From Gemmatimonadota bacterium (GTDB lineage: Bacteria > Gemmatimonadota > Gemmatimonadetes > Gemmatimonadales > GWC2-71-9), in the NCBI GenBank assembly GCA_003221825.1, contig QHUE01000101.1, positions 1-12,503 on the forward strand: a stretch of DNA of 12,503 nucleotides, in the 5' to 3' direction. Positions 8,740 through 12,503 of this stretch are shown piece after piece. The notes under the pieces were generated by a model, which was not told the DNA's origin, made no database searches, and worked only from the letters and a program-made list of their open reading frames with translations. Made by a program: the position numbers and the translations under genes. Every line of letters starts with the position of its first letter. Within the stretch, counting starts at the first letter, position 1.

Positions 8740-10290
8740 ATGTCGGTGAAGACGCGAGACTGGTTGAAATTCGGCACCCTGGTGGCCATGGCGTTTGCCC
8801 TCGGTCTGGCATTCGCCTCGGCGTTCCGGCTCCCGTCGCGCGGAGAAGCGGCGGTGCGCTCGGTGCTGCAGGATACGAGCCGGCCGTTGCCGCAGGCCAA
8901 AGCGGCCGTGGATCTGGGCGACGCATTCGCCTCCGTTGCCGAGCATGTGAAGCCGGCGGTGGTATTCATCAAGTCGGAACGGCGCGAGCGCGTGTCGAAC
9001 CGCCGCCTGCCGCCCGGGTTTGACGATTTCTTCCAGATCCCCCGCCGCCCCCAGATCGAGCAGGGCTCGGGGTCCGGCTTCATCGTCTCGCAGGACGGCT
9101 ACATCCTCACCAATAACCACGTCGTCCAGGGCATGGACCGCGTGACGGTGCGGCTGCTCGACAACAGGGAGTTCACTGCCCGTACCATCGGGACCGACCC
9201 GTTGACGGACGTTGCGGTCATCAAGATCCCCGCCACCGGTCTTACGACCGTCCACCTCGGCAATGCCGACTCGACGCGCATCGGCGAGTGGGTGCTGGCG
9301 ATCGGCAACCCGCTGGGCGAGGCCTTCACGTTCACTGTCACAGCGGGGATCGTGAGCGCCAAGGGGAGGGTCCTCTCGGGGCTCAACTCGAGCCGCTACG
9401 CGATTCAGGATTTCATTCAGACCGACGCCGCGATCAATCCCGGCAACTCGGGAGGACCGCTGGTCAACGTGCGTGGCGAGGTCATCGGCATCAATGCCGC
9501 CATCGCCAGTGAGACGGGATACAATAACGGGTACGGGTTTGCCATCCCGGTCAACCTCGCCCGCACCGTCATGACGCAGCTGATTTCGACTGGTCACGTC
9601 GAGCGCGCCGTCATGGGCGTGCAGATTCGGCCCATCACGCCGGAAGATGCGGAAGACGCAAAGCTTCCGGAGATCCGTGGTGTGGTCGTGAACCAGTTCA
9701 CACCGCCGGACGATTCGCCCGCCAAACGCGCGGGCATTCTGGAGGGCGACGTCATCACCGCGGTGGACGGTCAGCCCATCGAGTCGATTGCGCAGCTGAT
9801 GCAGCGCATCGGCTTCAAGAAGCCGGGCGACGTCGTGCAGATCACCGTCGTCCGCAAGGGCGGCGTTCGGAAGACGCTGCCGGTCCGACTCACGGCTGCC
9901 CCCTCGAGCCAACCCGAGGAAGTGTCCCGCAACGAAGATGGCGGCAGCGTCCGCGACTCCGGCCCGATGGACAAGACGCTGGGAATCTCGGTCGAGCCGC
10001 TGTCGCAGGAGAACGTGCGGGACCAGGACTTGCGTCAGGTGATGCGCTCAGGAGGCGGCCTGATCGTCTCTCAGGTATCGCCCGATGGACCTGCCTATCA
10101 GCGTCTCGCGGACGCGAGCGAGGGGAATCCGGACATCATTTTGAAGGTCAACGGAATCCAGACGGGGTCGCGCGCGGAGCTGCGTCAAGCGCTGGCGGGC
10201 GTGAAGCATGGCGACATCGTCACCTTGACGGTGCTCTACAGCACTCCGGACGGATGGCTGCAGCGCGTCGTCCGGCTGCGCGCGAACTAG
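8740..10290 (+). CDS. Periplasmic serine endoprotease of the HtrA/DegP/Do family
   Basis: This envelope quality-control protease has 516 residues. A membrane segment at about 9-29 (signal peptide or anchor) is followed by a trypsin-like domain with triad His127 (TNNHVV), Asp157 (LTDVAVIK) and Ser237 (GNSGGP). PDZ1 spans about 290-385 and PDZ2 about 412-515, separated by a polar linker. Two PDZ domains match DegP/DegQ/MucD rather than the single-PDZ DegS. The Q-linker loop near 85-105 (RLPPGFDDFFQIP) is typical of Do-type proteases. ATG 8740 is preceded by the purine run AAAAGGGGGAA at 8726-8736, and the gene starts 12 nt after dnaK, implying co-transcription. The stop TAG is at 10288-10290, where the antisense frame of the next gene is still open. 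Confidence 0.95.
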   Translation: MSVKTRDWLKFGTLVAMAFALGLAFASAFRLPSRGEAAVRSVLQDTSRPLPQAKAAVDLGDAFASVAEHVKPAVVFIKSERRERVSNRRLPPGFDDFFQIPRRPQIEQGSGSGFIVSQDGYILTNNHVVQGMDRVTVRLLDNREFTARTIGTDPLTDVAVIKIPATGLTTVHLGNADSTRIGEWVLAIGNPLGEAFTFTVTAGIVSAKGRVLSGLNSSRYAIQDFIQTDAAINPGNSGGPLVNVRGEVIGINAAIASETGYNNGYGFAIPVNLARTVMTQLISTGHVERAVMGVQIRPITPEDAEDAKLPEIRGVVVNQFTPPDDSPAKRAGILEGDVITAVDGQPIESIAQLMQRIGFKKPGDVVQITVVRKGGVRKTLPVRLTAAPSSQPEEVSRNEDGGSVRDSGPMDKTLGISVEPLSQENVRDQDLRQVMRSGGGLIVSQVSPDGPAYQRLADASEGNPDIILKVNGIQTGSRAELRQALAGVKHGDIVTLTVLYSTPDGWLQRVVRLRAN

Positions 10291-10857
10291 CGTCCAGTCT
10301 GTGGCTGACGGCGCGCCGTCCACCAGCGCCACTCCCCACGCCATCCACGCCAGCCATTTCGGCCAGATCGCGCCGTTCCGTATTGTCCAGCCGAATGTGT
10401 AGGCCACGAGCCCCAGCATGAACGTCGCGAGCCGTTCCGCCGCGAGTCCCATCGGATGGAGCATGTCGTAGACAAACACCGCGTGCGTGCCGGTCAACCC
10501 CGTATCGGATGTGGTGTAGGCGTGGGCGAGCTGCCAGCCTGCGCCCACCATGAACAGGATATTGAGCGACCACACCGCGAACGCGAACGCCCCGATCAAC
10601 GCGCCCGCACGAGCCGGTGTCGAACCCGCGGTATCGTGATGACGAAGGCCCACGCCGACCAAGCCGGCGTACATAAACGCGAGGCCGAACAGCAGCGCCC
10701 AGTGCATCAGACGCCAGCCGCCCGTCTGCGCGATGGTGGCGAGCTGCGCGGCACCGTCGCCGGACAGGACCGGATGCATGAGACCGGCGCCCCCAAACAG
10801 CAGCGCGCCGACGAGCAGGCAGAGCCCGTAGAAGAGCGGACGCCGGGTCACGATCAT
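10048..10857 (-). CDS. Uncharacterised multi-pass membrane protein; C-terminus runs antisense into htrA
   Basis: I do not recognise a named family. From ATG at 10855-10857 the protein has hydrophobic helices near 8-27, 50-70, 86-108, 142-157 and 165-180, with small-residue-rich membrane sequence and motifs such as GGWRLMHWALLFGLAFMYAG. Credible membrane sequence ends around WMAWGVALV (171-179). From residue 190 on, the frame is antisense to the last 243 nt of htrA and gives Arg/Asp/Gln-rich sequence typical of a shadow reading. The formal stop is at 10048. One inserted or lost base near 10310 would instead end the gene at a TAG at 10287-10289, beside the htrA stop. It is divergent from the gene at 10906. 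Function unknown; the N-terminal 180 residues are well supported. Confidence 0.6.
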   Translation of the reverse strand: MIVTRRPLFYGLCLLVGALLFGGAGLMHPVLSGDGAAQLATIAQTGGWRLMHWALLFGLAFMYAGLVGVGLRHHDTAGSTPARAGALIGAFAFAVWSLNILFMVGAGWQLAHAYTTSDTGLTGTHAVFVYDMLHPMGLAAERLATFMLGLVAYTFGWTIRNGAIWPKWLAWMAWGVALVDGAPSATDWTLVRAQPDDALQPSVRSAVEHRQGDDVAMLHARQRLTQLRARPRLDSVDLQNDVRIPLARVRETLIGRSIGRYLRDDQAAS

Positions 10858-10863
10858 GGGGCC

Positions 10864-12150
10864 CTAATCTAGCACGCACTCGGCCCGACGATATATTGGG
10901 CCGCCATGGACTTGAATCGCATTCTCCGCGAAGGCTTCATCGCCGGCTGCATCGGCGCCGCCGTCGTCGCCGCCTGGTTCCTCGTCGTCGATTCGATCAA
11001 CGGACAGCCGCTCTTTACGCCCGCCATGCTCGGCAGCGCGGTGTTTTGGGGCGCGCACGATCCCAGCGCGGTCGTGATCGAACCCGCCCGCATCTTCGGC
11101 TACACGATGATTCACGTGAGCGCCTTCGTCGTGGTCGGCTGTATCGCGGCCGCGCTGGCCGCGGAAGTCGAATACGCCCCTTCCACGCTCTTCCTCGTCA
11201 TCGTCGGATTCTGTTTCTTCGAGGTGGGCTTCTATATCCTGGTCGCGCTGCTGGCCAAACCGCTGCTGGGCTACCTCGCCTGGTGGAGCGTGGCGATCGG
11301 CAACGGCCTGGCGGCGCTTGGCATGGGCTATTTTTTGTGGCGGGAGCATCCCCGGATTGGCGAGGAGCTCCGGCGACATCCGCTCGGAGAGACTGAAGAC
11401 GGAGAATAACGTGCGGCGTGGGGCGTGCGCCAGCACCCACATCAACAGCCCGCCGATCTGCTGATCCTCGAGCGCGGACAACCCGCCCACGCGCGGGGCG
11501 GCGGCGTAGAACGGGTATAGACCAGAGTCCGAGAGCGTAATCAGCGCCCCGGTGATCGACATCGGGATGCCCAAGAGGAACAGGTAGAGCATCTGCAACA
11601 GGTGCGGAATCCGCGGCAGCTCGGGAACCGGCGAGAGCACCGGCCACCACATCAGCACGGCGGTCGTGAGAAAAACGAGGTGCTGGGCGATGTGGAGGTT
11701 GTGGTGGCGGAGCGCGGCTTCGTAGAGCGCGGGCACGTGCCAGATCACAATCGGGCCCGAGAAAAGCAGCGCCGCCGCCAGCGGCCGAGTGACGACCCGA
11801 CCCAACGCCATCACCCAGCGCGGGCGCAGCAACGGCCGGATGACATGCGCCGGCGTGCCGTAGAGCAAGAGCGGGGGAAAGACGAGCGTCAGCAGCAGAT
11901 GCTGCCCCATGTGCGCGCTGAAGAGGTAGGTATCGGAGAGGTTATGCAACGGCCCATTCAAGGCAAGAAAGAGCACGACCAGCGCCCCGAGAAAACTTGC
12001 AACGTGCCGTCGTGCCGACGCGAGACCGCCTAGAAAGACGTAAAGCCCGCCCAGAAGGGCCAGCCCTGCCACCACGCTCGGGTGTAGATCCCAACGATTC
12101 CAGGCTGGAACTGCCTGCGGATTGATCAATGTCCAATGATCATTGATCAT
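10864..12150 (-). CDS. ctaG: Cytochrome c oxidase assembly factor CtaG; conserved part ends near 11434, frame runs antisense through neighbour
   Basis: CtaG-family (caa3 oxidase assembly) membrane protein implicated in copper centre assembly. Six helices are seen across residues 25-239, with family residues SAHMGQHLLL (78-87), IWHVPALYEAAL (136-147), AQHLVFLTTAVLMWWPV (155-171) and DQQIGGLLMWV (229-239). The expected final helix after MWV is absent. The frame continues LAHAPRR and then about 180 hydrophilic residues antisense to the gene at 10906-11409, with no stop until 10864. This is either a 3' truncation that lost its stop or an overlapping extension. ATG 12148-12150 is inside a repeat, so the first seven residues come from it; TTG 12127-12129 is an alternative start. 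Subunit IV lies 38 nt upstream. Confidence 0.75.
   Translation of the reverse strand: MINDHWTLINPQAVPAWNRWDLHPSVVAGLALLGGLYVFLGGLASARRHVASFLGALVVLFLALNGPLHNLSDTYLFSAHMGQHLLLTLVFPPLLLYGTPAHVIRPLLRPRWVMALGRVVTRPLAAALLFSGPIVIWHVPALYEAALRHHNLHIAQHLVFLTTAVLMWWPVLSPVPELPRIPHLLQMLYLFLLGIPMSITGALITLSDSGLYPFYAAAPRVGGLSALEDQQIGGLLMWVLAHAPRRTLFSVFSLSERMSPELLANPGMLPPQKIAHAKRRQAVADRHAPPGEVAQQRFGQQRDQDIEAHLEETESDDDEEERGRGVFDFRGQRGRDTADHDEGAHVNHRVAEDAGGFDHDRAGIVRAPKHRAAEHGGRKERLSVDRIDDEEPGGDDGGADAAGDEAFAENAIQVHGGPIYRRAECVLD
10892..10897 (+). promoter_or_regulatory. Candidate -10 element for the gene at 10906 (possibly leaderless)
   Basis: TATATT at 10892-10897 matches five of six bases of the sigma-70 -10 box and is an AT island in GC-rich DNA. 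No convincing -35 is seen. Transcription would begin within a few bases of the ATG at 10906, and no Shine-Dalgarno is present, so a leaderless mRNA is possible. On the other strand TAGATT (10871-10866) may serve the divergent gene. Confidence 0.35.
10906..11409 (+). CDS. Uncharacterised four-helix membrane protein
   Basis: A 167-residue protein with four predicted membrane helices at about 11-30, 64-86, 93-118 and 122-145 and a short charged tail (REHPRIGEELRRHP). I do not recognise a family. It carries Glu/His-containing membrane stretches (YTMIHVSAFVV, FFEVGFYILVALL) and aromatic-rich LGYLAWWS near 121-128. It is clearly protein-like, whereas the antisense frame here is hydrophilic shadow. 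It is divergent from the 10857 gene, with 48 nt between the starts, and convergent with ctaG. Proximity to oxidase genes hints at a membrane or respiratory role, but that is only positional. Confidence 0.8.
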   Translation: MDLNRILREGFIAGCIGAAVVAAWFLVVDSINGQPLFTPAMLGSAVFWGAHDPSAVVIEPARIFGYTMIHVSAFVVVGCIAAALAAEVEYAPSTLFLVIVGFCFFEVGFYILVALLAKPLLGYLAWWSVAIGNGLAALGMGYFLWREHPRIGEELRRHPLGETEDGE

Positions 12151-12187
12151 TGATCATTGATCATTGGACATTGATTATTGGACATTC
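12125..12187. repeat. Heptamer-based inverted repeat over the ctaG start
   Basis: The arms ATCAATGTCCAATGATCA (12125-12142) and TGATCATTGGACATTGAT (12158-12175) are perfectly complementary over 18 bp around a 15-nt spacer. The spacer itself consists of the same 7-nt unit. TGATCAT is repeated four times in a row at 12137-12164 in 7-nt phase, followed by TGGACAT, TGATTAT and TGGACAT to 12185. The element is AT-rich against GC-rich surroundings. It fills the gap between the subunit IV gene and ctaG and supplies the ctaG ATG. It resembles the element at 5471 in architecture but not in sequence. Confidence 0.9.
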
Positions 12188-12188
12188 T

Positions 12189-12500
12189 TTAGCTCCGTAG
12201 CCGCACCGCTCCATAAAAGATGAACAGCAGGCTGACCGCCACCGCGAGCGCCAGGATCAGCGGCCCGCCGAACAGGAACGCGAAGAACCGATTGTCGAAC
12301 TTGAGGTGCATGTAGAACATCACCACCAACGCAAACTTCACCGCCGACAGCACGAGCAACACGGGCACGAGTACGGTCTGGAACGCCGGCACATAGAACA
12401 CGCCCACCTCGATCAGCGTGATCATCACGAGGATCGCCGCGACTCGCAGATATGTGCCCGTCGTCGCGTGAGCTCCCGCCGCCCCCACCTGTTCGCTCAT
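12189..12500 (-). CDS. Cytochrome c oxidase subunit IV (caa3-type, prokaryotic COX4)
   Basis: A small integral subunit of a haem-copper oxidase, 103 residues, typical length. Three helices lie near 18-36, 42-64 and 72-98, with the family motif SAVKFALVVMFYMHLKFD at 52-69. It supports the catalytic subunits I-III, which would lie upstream on the minus strand, beyond the window. ATG is at 12498-12500, so the ribosome binding site is cut off. It ends in TAA at 12189-12191. ctaG follows on the same strand after the heptamer repeat, giving the usual order of a caa3 cluster. The symbol in use varies (ctaF, coxD), so none is assigned. Confidence 0.9.
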   Translation of the reverse strand: MSEQVGAAGAHATTGTYLRVAAILVMITLIEVGVFYVPAFQTVLVPVLLVLSAVKFALVVMFYMHLKFDNRFFAFLFGGPLILALAVAVSLLFIFYGAVRLRS

Positions 12501-12503
12501 TCC

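Noticed and set aside
11602..12033. Plus-strand open frame opposite ctaG
   Set aside because: Charged low-complexity shadow of the CtaG helices with no motif.
12121..12187. CRISPR array or phage attachment site
   Set aside because: Units are 7 nt with no unique spacers, and there is no integrase or cas gene nearby.

Overview
The window is GC-rich, densely packed bacterial chromosome with no phage, transposon, tRNA, rRNA or CRISPR signature. Gene content and style (outer-membrane porin next to pstS, DnaK with the long Gram-negative-type ATPase domain, periplasmic HtrA, caa3-type oxidase genes, and a rhomboid that starts MFPYKDENPT) point to a diderm soil or sediment bacterium. Gemmatimonadota is my best guess; this is inference from recognising the proteins, not a database result.

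Region 1 (1-5920, all + strand) is a phosphate block: the C-terminus of a porin-like beta-barrel, pstS, pstC, pstA, two tandem pstB paralogs, phoU and an arsenate-reductase-like gene (arsC). From pstC to phoU every junction overlaps by 4 or 17 nt, so this is one translationally coupled transcript. Between pstS and pstC lie three 11-nt direct-repeat units (GTGAC / GTTAC / GTGAC) that look like a Pho box. Logic: the porin admits phosphate, PstS binds it in the periplasm, PstCAB imports it, PhoU signals sufficiency, and ArsC reduces the arsenate that leaks in by the same route. A heptamer-based inverted repeat separates phoU from arsC.

Region 2 (5905-6666, - strand) is a rhomboid intramembrane protease gene broken by one in-frame UGA where a Trp is expected. 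Region 3 (6793-10290, + strand) is a dnaK-htrA pair, 12 nt apart, coupling cytoplasmic and envelope protein quality control. Its upstream region carries an 8-bp perfect inverted repeat and, weakly, a heat-shock-like promoter.

Region 4 (10048-12500) has a divergent pair of small membrane-protein genes sharing a 48-bp promoter region, then a minus-strand caa3 oxidase fragment (subunit IV followed by ctaG). Three convergent junctions occur in the window and all three overlap. In two of them the minus-strand gene loses its expected last membrane helix and its frame stays open deep into the opposite gene. A second heptamer-based inverted repeat sits on the start of ctaG.

The most unusual material is the pair of 7-nt-period inverted elements each abutting a start codon without a Shine-Dalgarno, the single-UGA rhomboid, and the two truncated membrane proteins at convergent overlaps.
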